A stretch of 64,000 nucleotides of DNA from the NCBI GenBank assembly GCA_026119935.1, contig JALRMH010000025.1, positions 310,001-374,000 of the forward strand, written 5' to 3'. The stretch is from Endothia cerciana. Lineage: Eukaryota; Ascomycota; Sordariomycetes; Diaporthales; Cryphonectriaceae. Below, one piece after another: positions 12,224 through 23,217 of the stretch. The notes under the pieces are model-generated. The model saw only the letters and a list, made by a program, of their open reading frames with translations, ran no database searches and was not told the origin of the DNA. The first letter of the stretch is position 1. The number at the start of each line of letters is the position of its first letter. Position numbers and translations under genes: made by a program.

Positions 12224-13470
12224 CTAGCTGCGGCCCTCGCCATTCTCGCGCTTCTTCCTCTCGGCGTGGAACTTGTCCCGGATGGAGCCCGGCGTGTGGC
12301 GGCCGATGATCTGCAGCAGAGTTTTCGAAGTCAGCACGTGCACGTTTGTGGTGACAGTCTTGAAAGGGGAAGCACGCAAGGTTCAACTCGCCCTGTGGAT
12401 CTCCTGCCAGTTTTTGCCCTGGTGGTGCAGCTCGGTGACCCGCTCGATCTCGCTTGGAAACCACTGGTCCTTGCCCGATCGCCTGGGCAGGCTGGACGGC
12501 AGGCTGGCCTCGGCTGGCTGAGCGGGCTGGACGGGCTGGGCAGGCTGGACGGGCTGGACGGGCTCGATGGGCCAGACCTCTGCCCGGACACCTGAGTTCC
12601 TATAATTAGCATTCGTCACACACATTTGATCGCTCGGTACACACCTGGAACGGCCTCGGGCACACCCAGGGGACCACCGTAGACCTCGGCGGGCGAGGGG
12701 CCAAGGAAGGGGACGAGGTCAGGGCGGCGCTCGGCGAAGCGGAGGAAACCATCGGGAGCGACACCACCCTGTGGGTGGCCCTGGTCGTGGACGGGTTGCT
12801 CAACCTCGTCGGCGATGGGGCCCTGGGGCACGTTGGCCGCTCCGGCCTGGGCGTTGGCCTCCTCCTGCTCTTTGTCGTCCCAGTATTTGTCCAAGAGCTC
12901 GCGCATGGTGTCCCTGTCGGGGTAGAACCCATGCTCCCGGAAGTACTGGACCTCAATAGCTACATGATTATTTGAAATTAGAAATCTGAACCAGAGGCAA
13001 GTGTAGTGAAGCCCTGTAATGTCGTGATGGGGAAATCCTCGTCGGGGAAAATCAACAGGGAAAGCTTCGGCGGTATAAAGGTAACAAGGAAATCTTCGAC
13101 AGTGGAAATTGACATGACAAGTGAACAGGGAAAGCTTCGACGGGACAAGGTTGATGGGAAAGCTTCGATGGGAAAGGCTTCCATACTTCCTGAGTAAAAT
13201 TCGAAGGGGGTGGAGTGCGCTGGCTCTGGTGCAGGGGGATTGTTTTCCGACGAGGAAACTTTGCGTCTTCAGGGAATCAACAAGGAGAGCGGTGTGGATA
13301 GACCATGAAGAAGGGATCCGAAATGATGTGAAGGATGGGAACATGCCCTCAAAGTACTCACTACATATGGACGGGCCGGGGGCCTCAAATTGTACTGGGT
13401 CGGGGTACACGTAAACACCATTCTCAAGGACCTTGCCACAAGGGCACCAGAGAGGGCGGTCAGGTGCCAT
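12224..13470 (-). CDS. Myb/SANT-like protein, four exons with a GC-AG intron
   Basis: Exons 13470..13362, 12959..12645, 12591..12392 and 12310..12224 join in frame to 236 aa. The start has an optimal context (GCCACCATGG). The N-terminus has a small Cys pair (WCPCGK). The middle holds helical IEVQYFREHGFYP and RELLDKYWDD. A PVQ/PAQ repeat follows, and then a C-terminal SANT/Myb-like helical bundle: KDQWFPSEIERVTELHHQGK, then NWQEIHR, then IIGRHTPGSIRDKFHAERKK. This order (tryptophan, acidic helix, second tryptophan, then a recognition-type helix) suggests DNA or chromatin binding. Introns 1 and 2 are GT-AG; intron 3 is GC-AG (GCGAGT...CTGCAG). Intron 1 is unusually long at 402 nt. The fold assignment is inference from pattern. 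Confidence 0.7.
12500..12566 (+). repeat. short tandem repeat coding for PVQ/PAQ
   Basis: Imperfect repeats of ggctggacgggctgggca-type units, seen directly. They encode the PVQPVQPAQ-like stretch of the Myb-like protein on the other strand. Such coding minisatellites can vary in copy number between strains. Confidence 0.7.
12960..13361 (-). repeat. 402-nt intron with purine-rich degenerate repeats
   Basis: This is the first intron of the Myb-like gene (GTGAGT...TGTAG). On the plus strand it carries repeated variants of ggGAAAGCTTCGacgg at about 13056, 13092, 13129 and 13150, with a related copy near 13170. The repeats are degenerate, so this is an old minisatellite or an inserted element remnant. 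Confidence 0.55.
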
Positions 13471-14942
13471 GGTGGCGGTGGTGCTGGTGTTGGTGGTGTT
13501 GTTGTAGGAGAGATCGAAGCTGTTGAGGGGCCAAGAGTCGCTTTGGGTGAGAAGCTGGTGCGTGTTGGTTGGTGTGCAGGCTGGTAAAATAATTTCGATC
13601 TGAGAGCCCCGCAAAAGACATACTGATTTCTGATGGAGACTGCAGCATTAGTGCGCTGAATAAGATGAATATTTGACTAGGTTATACGGCGGATAGGGAC
13701 TATACGTCGAACGAGGGCCATGACAGAATGTCCCAGCAACCACCTTTGGGGCACTCACTCTCAGACAGCCAGTGACCTGTGACGGACTACACAACATATC
13801 GTCTTCACAGCAGTCTTTCAGGGGAACGCTCAAATTGATGTCGTAGTGTGTCGTGAGGGCTTTCTATGGAGAAAGTAGTACACATATGAGGGGCAGGTGA
13901 TATGTTCAGCAAGTCCCAACTCTGACTGAAGTGATCAAATCTATGGATGATAGATATGCTATGGTTTTCTTCATCAGCCAGGCATACACTGTCAAGCTCC
14001 TTCAGACTGTCACAAGATGTCTGCATGTTATCAAAGGACATCTTGGAGAAAAGAGGAAAGCCTTTCGGGAATTCATTACATCTCCTGGAGCGAATATTTG
14101 TGTACTGAACATGATCTTTGTTGCTAGGTGCCAGCTGAATCATTGAGCATTGTAGTTTACTGCGAGTAACAGCCTATCCGTGAGGAAGAAGCTCTGCTCG
14201 ATTTCTCTTCTTGACACCCATCATCACCGACCTCGACCCCGTCTGCTCCCACGCTGTCACCCCTGGCCAACAGTCCGCCGACCGCTGGCAGCGCGACCGG
14301 CCAGAACGGGAGCGGGAAGGTTGCTGTTGGACCACCGGGACGTCAGCGTTTGGTGAAGTAGACCCTGCGCCACGGCCAACTGGCACGAGTTGAGGCCGGC
14401 GGAGAAGTCTTGGGCGAGGGGTGCAACGTCGCCACCGGCCTTTACGCCAACCTGGGCGCCAAAGAGGCGACATCCAGGGCGTCGCGACACTGGTACGCGG
14501 CGGTGTAGAAGGCGGGCGAAAAGGTGGCCTTCCGGCCCGGGATAGCGCCACTCTTTTTGAAGGCTGGTGACAAGCCTTGAAGCTCATTGTACTAGATGAC
14601 TACCAGAGAACATCTCTCCTTAGATAATTGCTTTGCTCCGGAGTAGTGCTAGAGAGGCTAGCTACCCGAATGATTCCTTGAATGAATCACGGAATCATTT
14701 ACCCACGTCTAACATATAAATTGAGCTTTTTTACTATCAAGCCGACCATTGCCTAATTAGCTCCAAACATTCGCCGACAAGAATCTTCTTCTATAGGAAA
14801 CATGTCAGTATATTGCAGAGTTTCCCCCTCACCAGCAGAGCTTTTAGCACCCAACTAAAACTCAGCCAACTCGCAAACAATGCAATCGACTCAACCAAAC
14901 ATCACAATTCTCCAATAAGTAAATCCAACTTCAAGATCCCTC
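13471..14942. other. intergenic, with possible decayed coding at 14.2-14.6 kb
   Basis: Mostly featureless and AT-rich near 14.6-14.9 kb. On the minus strand at about 14257-14587, protein-like pieces are spread over different frames (for example AIPGRKATFSPAFYTAAYQC and GVKAGGDVAPLAQDFSAGLN). This suggests a dead gene, but I cannot name it. Confidence 0.35.
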
Positions 14943-16472
14943 ATGATGGAGGGATCGAATGATGACTCGGGTTCAGCCAACCACGCAATGGCTGCACAGA
15001 CGACCAGCAGGTACGAGGAGTTTACAATCGAGCTTCCCGGCACAGAGGCTCAAGACCATCTAGCATTTAGATTCTCTATAGCAGCTCTTCAAGAGTTCTA
15101 GGCAGATCGGGAGGATCTACCGCGAAAGTACCCTGACCAACTCAGGGCCCAGCAAAACCCGGCCGTGTCTACCAATCCTACAAATGCCACGGCGGCCAAC
15201 TGGGTGCCCGGCTCGGGGGAAGCCAGCCTCAACCCTCGGTCATCCCTTGATCAGGAGGCCGGGAGCCCCAACGAGCAGCAAGATCGCGCTAGGACCGGGC
15301 CCACTCCACTTCGGCCTAGCAGATTCCAAGCAGTTTGGCTGATGCCTGGACTGTGGCCCAATGGTCATGTCGAATACCTGTGGGGTCTGGAGGACAGGCT
15401 ACAGCTGGAGTCGGCTTGCAGAGAAATCAAGATCCGGCTTGAGACCCTCGCTTATCCCAAAGACAACGTGACTTCTTGGACAGCAAGTGTGGATGGATAC
15501 GGAGTCCCCTTGACAGACTTGTTCACCTACGGCCTCCGACCTCACGCCAGCGCACTCGCCCACCCGATAAGCAGAGAGGTGCTCCGGGACTTCTGCGCCA
15601 TGTTGTCCAAAGTCCTCATGCATCCAGTCTTCACAGGCCGAATCTCGTCCGTCCCCTTCGTTCTGCAGCTTGTGGTGTGCCTTCGAGATAAGAGCTACGT
15701 TCCAGCTCCGATCCCAACCGCAGACCACAGAGACGCCCTCCGGGCACTAGGCATGTCGGGAATGGAGACTGAGGAAAAGTTCAAGCGGTACAGTTCTTTG
15801 TACTTCACGTTGAGGCGGACAGCGATGACCCCGTGTCCACACACCTGTTTAGACACCTCATCACGGTCATCCTATCGCGCATGGAAGTGCTCGAGTATGG
15901 TCCGGCCGGACGTCAAGGGTCTCTTCCTGCTCCACGCGCGAGGTCTAGAGCACCTCCTGGAGGTGTTGGATAGCTTGTCCCAGGACTTCCTGCCGACCGA
16001 GGAGTACTTCATCCGGTGGCTGTCAAGGTCGAATCATATACGCACTCAGGTCAGATTCAAGCTGGCTGATCTGCTCTGGGCCTGGGCCTTACGAGACTAG
16101 AGGTACTTTAGGATCCGACAGAGATTCCAACAATTTCCTGGCAGGTATCTCTACGACATTGCCGAGGACGACAGGTACCCCAACAATGCCGAGTTGATGA
16201 GAATGAGTCTGGCGACGCAATCCATTCTGCGGGGAGAACTCTTACAGTCGACGCTGCCTCCTGAGAAGCCCATCACTGACAAGACAGAGGATTCTACCAA
16301 TTCTTAAGTTCAACACAAGTTTGGAAAGGACGATAATGAAACTGAAAAAGATGAGGACAGTGTGTCGGGCCTCGTAGACTTAGACGACTGCGAGCAGGAA
16401 GAACCCGAAATGGGAATCGATGGGGTATCAGAGGTGGAAATTGTAGAGAATCTTGATACCCACGATCGATGA
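14943..16472 (+). pseudogene. decayed gene of unknown family with three in-frame Gln-to-stop changes
   Basis: One frame stays open from ATG 14943 to TGA 16470-16472 except for three stops: TAG 15099-15101, TAG 16098-16100 and TAA 16305-16307. Each is one C-to-T step from CAG or CAA, and each is a CpA-to-TpA change on the coding strand. Between about 15815 and 15905 another frame reads better (DDPVSTHLFRHLITVILSRM), which implies two compensating indels. The restored product would be about 500 aa with an acidic, Glu/Asp-rich tail. The longest intact piece is codons 15165..16100. The core contains FQAVWLMPGLWPNGHVEYLW and a helical C-half. I do not recognise the family. An intron explanation fails because no GT-AG pair removes the stops in frame. 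Confidence 0.7.
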
Positions 16473-17334
16473 GCCAGAGCTGCCCGCCCTAATGGGTGGG
16501 GTCAGAGAACGAGACAGGATGGACAGCTCGAAGCAGCGACATCGCGTCTTTCTCACCAGCCTCGACATCTGACATCGACGTCTTTCGTGATGAGACGGAT
16601 GTGTGTGACGTGCAAGGCGCTCCAGGATCGATAAAAATTTTCATTTGCAACGCGGCCGGTACCTAGATGAATGACGAGATCGAAAGGGGCCTCAGTCGGA
16701 CCGACTTCGCAATCGGGCTCGACAGCCACCTTTTCAATACAATCGTGACCTAGAAGACAGTTGAATAAAGATGTTTCTGAATTAGCATCCGCTCATAGAT
16801 CTGAGTCAAATACGCTGTTGCATCTTACGGTCCTGATCGCCACGCCTGTTGTCGTCATATGCAAAAAGAATTATGGCTCTGGCTATTTCGGCTTCGTCTC
16901 TCGACTTGGAACTGGAATTCTCTAAATATTAAAACAATAGTAGACCGAATTGTGCATCATCTAGGGGATGGTCTGGTATGACCTCTAAGGTTGTGAGATG
17001 GACTGCAGTAGAAATTCTTTCTGCAGGACAAGCCTCAGAGGGACGGCCGGTTGAGAAGACGCTGACATAATGGGCGCTAGGTGCCGGGAGGTGGTGAGTT
17101 GGTTGCTGCATAATGAATCTAGGCTGCCTTGTTGTGTTGTTGTTGACATGCAGTTGGCGAATTTTTCGGTGAAGACGCGACGCTTCCTTTAGCTTAGCCC
17201 GTGCTTCCAGACAACCCGAGAGTCATCTTGCCATCAACAGTAGCAACAATGTGCGCCGTTTCCACGTGAAACACATCAACTCGACGACCCTTTGACACCG
17301 ACACCACGAAACCTCTGGCTTCATACCTAGCACC
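16473..17334. other. intergenic
   Basis: No gene was seen. It includes the probable promoter of the zinc-knuckle gene; the leader just upstream of its ATG is rich in A and C (acaccacgaaacc). Confidence 0.45.
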
Positions 17335-18735
17335 ATGGACCAAGAACGGAATTTTGCCGGCCTCACCTTTGCGGAGCTCCTGGACCTGCACCTGCCTGAA
17401 GGCTCAGTGTCCACTTCCCGGTACACAGACCCGCAAGGCATACAGTATCTCGTCTTGTACAACACACCGCCAGGGAACTACGTCGCCCCGAGCATCAATC
17501 CTGATGGCCGTGAGTTCGCCATCGGCGGGAACAAGGACCACATCCTCCGCTTTCTGGACCTGGAACTCGGCACGCGTCCCCAACAGGATTGGCACATTAT
17601 CGGCATCGCTGAAAGCCACATCCAGCTTGCCAATGCCCCACGCCGAGCCCCTCTGCCAGTCTCGGGGTACAATGACGGGCAACCAGTGCCTCATGATTAT
17701 CAAGATAGCCAGCTCCAGCAGGCCAACCCGGGCAGCAGCCTCGCGCAGGGCCATCTGGCCAACGCCGACGGACACAACGGTGGCGAGCTTCCTATGAACA
17801 CCCCGCAGGTCGCAACCAGCAGCTGTAGTGGGATATCTCAGACCCAAGGTGACCAGAACTGCCAGACCATGCCATTCAACCAACAAGAGGCCACTGATTT
17901 CCAGCTCTTTCAGCAGTTCCAGGCCTACCAGAGCTTTCTGGAGGCCGAGAAGACCGGGAAGTCTGCTTCCCAGCCGAATGGCCCGTCAAGATTCGATTCT
18001 CAAGAGAAGGGCACAGGCCCCGCCCTCCATCGAATCCAGCGCCAGAGGGATGCAGATGCTCTCCTTATCAAGTCAGACACCCAGTTTGGCGACTACTCGG
18101 GTACCAACCTCTGCAGGTGGTGTGGACTCCGCGGCCACGAGGCGGTCGACTGCATCAGGTGGGACCCTCAGCACCTGGACAAGCTGGTGTGCGTGTCCTG
18201 CAACAACAAGAATCATATCATCGATGAGTGTAACAAATTCACCAAGATGGCCTACGAGGAGCAGCAAAACCTCCTCGTCGACAGGGGCGCCCACAAGCCT
18301 GGTGTACGAAGTTTCTTCTATCCTTGGGTTCGTATATATCCTTTCACCTCCCCCACTCACACCTCCTGCCTGGGGGTCTCATCGTGTCTGGTGCCCTGTG
18401 GAACAGTCGTGATCATGGCTCCCCTGCCCAAGTCCTGGCCGCCATCATTGAGACCGAATGCTGACAGTGTGCACCTGCGATATCAGACTATCTACTTTGA
18501 CCCTGAGGAGTTCCAAACGGGCATACCGATGACAAGAAACCACATCAGACTTCTGAGCAGCAGCCAGTACGGTCGCGTATACACCTACCTTTGGAGGAGC
18601 TGGTCCTATGACCGAGACCTGCCGCAGAAGTTTCACGTTGAGCACTTTGACGCCGAGACCGAGGACGAGACATTCAAGGACCATTGGCCGCTTATCAAGC
18701 GTGAGGGTGACCAAGCCACTGCCCGCCCTCGGTAG
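17335..18735 (+). CDS. double CCHC zinc-knuckle protein
   Basis: A 466-codon frame. Two CX2CX4HX4C knuckles are visible: Cys260, Cys263, His268, Cys273 (CRWCGLRGHEAVDC) and Cys286, Cys289, His294, Cys299 (CVSCNNKNHIIDEC). Such knuckles bind single-stranded RNA or DNA or mediate protein contacts. The N-terminal about 90 residues look folded (FAGLTFAELLDLHLPEG). Residues about 120-250 are Gln/Ser-rich and disordered. A C-terminal region follows the knuckles. Neither retroelement Gag nor protease signatures are seen nearby, so a host gene is more likely than a Gag relic. A possible 105-nt in-frame intron (18302..18406, ending GAACAG) lies between the knuckles and the C-terminal part. That segment reads poorly, and removing it keeps the frame. 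Confidence 0.7.
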   Translation: MDQERNFAGLTFAELLDLHLPEGSVSTSRYTDPQGIQYLVLYNTPPGNYVAPSINPDGREFAIGGNKDHILRFLDLELGTRPQQDWHIIGIAESHIQLANAPRRAPLPVSGYNDGQPVPHDYQDSQLQQANPGSSLAQGHLANADGHNGGELPMNTPQVATSSCSGISQTQGDQNCQTMPFNQQEATDFQLFQQFQAYQSFLEAEKTGKSASQPNGPSRFDSQEKGTGPALHRIQRQRDADALLIKSDTQFGDYSGTNLCRWCGLRGHEAVDCIRWDPQHLDKLVCVSCNNKNHIIDECNKFTKMAYEEQQNLLVDRGAHKPGVRSFFYPWVRIYPFTSPTHTSCLGVSSCLVPCGTVVIMAPLPKSWPPSLRPNADSVHLRYQTIYFDPEEFQTGIPMTRNHIRLLSSSQYGRVYTYLWRSWSYDRDLPQKFHVEHFDAETEDETFKDHWPLIKREGDQATARPR

Positions 18736-21700
18736 CGGGGGGGTCCATATACAGAGGCGGGTTTGGATTAAGACAGATGAGACACACGTTGGATTGACGT
18801 TGGATGAGGCTCATGGCACGGGCCGTCTAGCGGGTGGTCTTGTGGGACAGGGATGCAGGGCTAAGATGTTGCACCGATGTGCAAGCTGCGGGGCAGGGAT
18901 CAAGGTTCCACAGAGAGGTCCAATGGAGGCTTGGCACTCAGCCCTACCAAATCAGCAATCCCAGGGAATGGATTCTGCAGTTAATTACCCTGTACTTTAC
19001 TTTGTATTCTGGACGATGGGACTTGGCAGATAACGCAATCCGGAGACATCTGTACTTAAAACTGCTTGCGCCAGGCTCACTTGTATCTTCGGGACATACG
19101 ACCGCAGAAGTTCTGGGAAGGGGTAGTGCTTAAGGGTGTAAGCTGGTGTCACGATCCTGGACGGACCGGCCCCATTACTGTATGATCTGTGGAGCTCAGC
19201 ATCGCGCAAGATTGGCGTCGGGATCGTCTGCCGAGGCCGATTCGTGAGGTGATGTCAGTCTGGAGATGTAGACTGTATTGGTTATTTACCCTGGTGAGTA
19301 CCCGCCAACGTGCGTAGGACGCTAAAAAGAACCGTAGCTGGCGCCGCTGTCTCCCATTCATGTCGGATATAATTGCATATAGGCAATCAAAGGGTATAGG
19401 TATCTTGATAGCATATCTTTGGATTGGGCCCGGAGTATAGGTGGTTTCATGATGTTTGTGTTTTAATGGCGAAAGAAGGGTGGACTTGGGAGCACCTGAC
19501 TGCACGCGTAGCTGGTCTCAGAGGTGCACGTTCGGAGTCCGCCTCTCCTACTATCACGTTTCTGATTATAAGGAGGGCCTAGGCTTTAATTAATGAGCTT
19601 CCAGCACTCGAAACCTGTTCCACGATTCCATAAACGCTACCTGATCCCAAGACGATTAGACCGACAATATCTTGTTACCGTTTATACCCGCACAGGGCCG
19701 TCTGCTACAGCGTGGATCACTATCACCTACTGTGTTCGACCTGAAGGCCGTCGCCGTCTCTGTGTTCAAATATTGGAAGACTGACATGCAAAGCTCTTCT
19801 CCTCTCATCTCCGCGAGGTGCGCCGAGACTGTCCCGTCATATGAGGTACGAATCACAGGGAGACGAAGGCTGTTCGCAGAGAAGGAGGATCGGGCCGGGA
19901 GATCATGCCTTCGGTGGCGGGTCCCGCGTCTAGTGGGGCAGATGTTCACTGGAAGCTGAGAATGCAGGGGCATCTTTTCTTGTCAGTGCCGGCTAGAAGA
20001 AGAGAAGAGCGCCTGTCTGGTGTGTGGAGCCCTGCGTCTTGGAACCATCCTGCCGAGTAGGCAGAACCCTCAAGCAAAACCCACAACGAGGGCCTGCTTA
20101 TCAATACTACCTCTCCGAGCAAGTATCTCCCCGAAACTGTACTGCAAATTCCTCAACGGCTGACCTTATGTGCTGGGTTTTCGGCCCTTGCATGCTCGGG
20201 TAAACCTGCCGTCCTGAGATCGCATCGTGAGAGATGCACAGCCACAAGAGCGTTATCACGGAAGAATTGATCTTCTAAAGTGATTCGGTACTCTAGACTT
20301 TCTTCTCCCGCATTGCAGAATGTCCCAGTGTCTACTCGAAGGCGCCGCGACAGCCCGATTTCGCTCCGAGCGGCAGCCGGTCGAATACCGACGGAGATAA
20401 GTTCTCGGCTCAGCCTGGTTGTGTCGCCCTTCCCTGCAATGCTGCCCAGCTGTGTAGGGCTGGATATAAATTGGGCCCCAGCTCCTCCAGGGCTTGGGAG
20501 GCACCGGATGACGGCTGAGGAGGAACTGCGGATCTGCCTCGGGACATTGCCCACGTCTTATAGAAATGGCCACGATTGATCCTTCTACACGTTCAGCCTA
20601 ACGATCTTCGCAGTCGCCTTCTCGGGAGCACTCAGGTACCTAAGATCTGTGTCCTAGTATAATGACTTTTCGAGAACCCGACCTCGGCTGTTGCGCTTAG
20701 AGTACGGGCATTCGATACTACCCCATCTCTTTCTGATGTATTTTGTTCATGAGTGGGCGAGAGGCCAGGTTCGGATGCTTCCGGGATCAAAGAAGCGGGC
20801 ACAAGAATCTGGGGTAAGAATGACATACCCACGCGATCTCATCAGGCATGATTCCGTGGGGTAGAAGCTGGTCGGTCAGCTTTAGTGGCGCTCGGTGTGC
20901 AGCTATACTTATCAACGTGTCACCTTTATCACTTCAGAAAGGCAACGCATTGCATGTGAGGGTTCTTTTGAAACATTCTCATTCGTCTTGAGATTAGGCG
21001 ACCGATGCGTTTCGTATTCGTATAGATATGTATGTAAGTTCCCACACGGCGGGAGCACCGACGCGGCGGTCGTCATCGGACACATGCTCGGGCGACACTA
21101 TACTCGGCGACGCGGGCCAAGAGAGACTTTGTTTACCCCCGCCCAAGATGAAACAATCGTTGGAACGATCATCGGAATCTATGGTTTTCGCGAATCAGAT
21201 CGTCTGGAAGTATGTTGACTCACAAGATGGCGGTCAGAACAGAGACTCTCGGCTGGTCAATCCCGTGCCAAGCAGAATGTGACCCTGCCCGGTGTCTTGA
21301 TCATGCACCGTGATTTACGCTGCATGGACACCGCGGTTATGCAAAAAATCAATCGGCTGCATCAAGCGGTCCTTGGCACTCGGACCAGGGGGACTCTAAT
21401 GTCTGGGAGGGGCGCACGTGCGAGGCTATGTCTGAAGCCCATATGGGATCATGCCTAGGTAGGCGCAGACTTGGCCCTGTGACGAACAGGGCCTCGACGA
21501 CCCTGCAGGCTGGCTTATGGATAAACCTGCGGTCAAAGGGTCCGATGCTCCTCGTGATGGCAATTACTGCCCGACGGGGGCGCACCCTGGGTGCCTGTTC
21601 ATGATGTACCCATCGATCTACCACGCTGCTTGCACGTTTTTCCTTCTAGGATAATGATGTGCATCTGGCACGTTTTTTGTTGTTGTTTTTTTTAGTGGTG

Positions 21701-22668
21701 AATAAGGCTGTGGAATATGTATCAGCCTTACAGATACCTCATCTGCACTATACTACTGCTGTCAGGTCATGTCACCCCTCGCCGTGCCTCACTGGGTACG
21801 GCGCCCGAATGAGACCTCACCCACATATGTCGCATCTGTTCAATCTGGGCTTCTCCGTGCCGTGGTATAGACCTCGGTTTCCGTTGTTTCTGACCCTGGC
21901 CCTCCTGTCCTGCCGTATGAGGAAGTGTGGATCACCGGCACGGGGGCCCTGATATCAGAAACTCGGGAAAACGCGGTTCTCAATACCACAATGAAGGTTT
22001 CACCAAGTGCTGCCCTGCCCTGCCTGCTTGTCAGACACAACAACGTAGAGATCGTCACGCACCACGTGGCTCAAAGGACCAGGCATCATTTCCCAGTCGC
22101 GCAGATCGCGGCGTTCATTCTTGAATCTCCTCCTGTCCTCACGGCTGCGCCTCTCCCAGGTGTCGTCAGCGCCACCGTTTCGAGTATCTTGTCCCAGTGT
22201 CGCTTGTTGGGCGGCTTTCAGCTGCACCCACACAACACGTCTCCCTGCAGTTAAGTGATCCCTCTGAAAATTTTCTCCGGAGTGTGCCTGAACCTTGGAT
22301 CTGCAAGTGTAAGAGCGGTCAGTGAGAATCTTTGAAAACCTCTGAGGGTGACAGGAGTCTGGTTAGGTCACCATTGGCTCAACGCGGGTTGCAGCGAGGG
22401 CTATAAAGAACGACCCATCTCTTCCCCCGGAGGACGAAGGGTTTCAAGAGCATGCCCACGCCAAAGCACTCCAGGATACTCCCGAATCTCTCGGGGACTG
22501 CTTCCCCTGCTGCCCTCTGCCCCCTCAGACAATCTGCTTACTTCTGCTAATCACCAGCCCTGTTGTCTCATTTATACAATCCGGCCATCGGACGGCCGGC
22601 TCGCCTTCGACCTCTAGCCGAACCCTTTTCCAGCGCACCTTCTTAGAAACGTACCACCCGCCGCAGGG
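18736..22668. other. 3.9 kb without a convincing gene
   Basis: Open frames are short and overlap on both strands. The best is a minus-strand frame at 20153..20554 (133 codons) with no recognised domain. The last about 100 nt before 22669 are CT-rich and form the probable promoter and leader of small-family copy A. Confidence 0.45.
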
Positions 22669-23217
22669 ATGTCGGATCCAGCAACCCAAGGATCTGCCAC
22701 CAGGTACGAGGTCTGCATAGTTTCAACAGTCTATCTTGTTTCTGATCTTGTTGTATGTCTGCAGCTGGACGTTCTGTCCTGGTCTGCCCTAACCCTCGCC
22801 TCGCAGTCTCCAGTTGCCAATGAAGGCGACCCTACTATCGCTTCCTCCTTCTCTTTTCGCTTATTACTTCCCCATAGACATCGTCCCTTGTTATCAGGCA
22901 TCTGGGTGTGAGCCTCGAGGGACCGTCCCGGCGCGTCTCATTCCCGGCTTCTCACCAATGGTCGCGTATAGGTACCTAATGATTGAATGTTCCGGCTGAC
23001 ACAGATCCACCTCAGCGAGCCAGTTGCAGGCACCGCCGGGGCCTATAGCGCTCAGAGATCGCAGCACAAGGGACCTACAAAGTCGGTTTCGGCCTCGAGG
23101 AAGTACCCCGGAGCATCTGCCCGGGGAAGCCAAGAAGATGCGCTCCGGGGCATCGGCGCGCAGTTCGAGTCAAGCTTCGCGAATCCGTCCAACCCGGGGG
23201 GGCTTTTCACGAAATAA
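22669..23217 (+). CDS. small-family copy A (MS..A.QGSATR / GIGAQF), two exons
   Basis: Exon 1 (22669..22703, 35 nt) encodes MSDPATQGSAT plus two bases of the next codon, followed by GTACGA. The last exon is modelled as 23016..23217 (acceptor CCTCAG). It gives a 78-aa product ending in a Ser/Ala/Gly/Arg-rich tail with EDALRGIGAQFESS and GGLFTK. The same start and core recur in copies B, C and D. Between A and B the ten residues DALRGIGAQF are identical, although several codons differ at the third base. That is good evidence for protein-level constraint. The intron is phase 2 in all copies. A possible extra phase-2-symmetric exon (22807..22971) in this copy would add 55 residues, so the middle of the model is uncertain. 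No signal peptide is seen. Function is unknown. Confidence 0.6.

Noticed and set aside
17335..18735. Zinc-knuckle protein as a retrotransposon Gag
   Set aside because: No protease, reverse transcriptase, integrase, LTR or poly-A end nearby, and the N-terminal and C-terminal parts look like a host gene.
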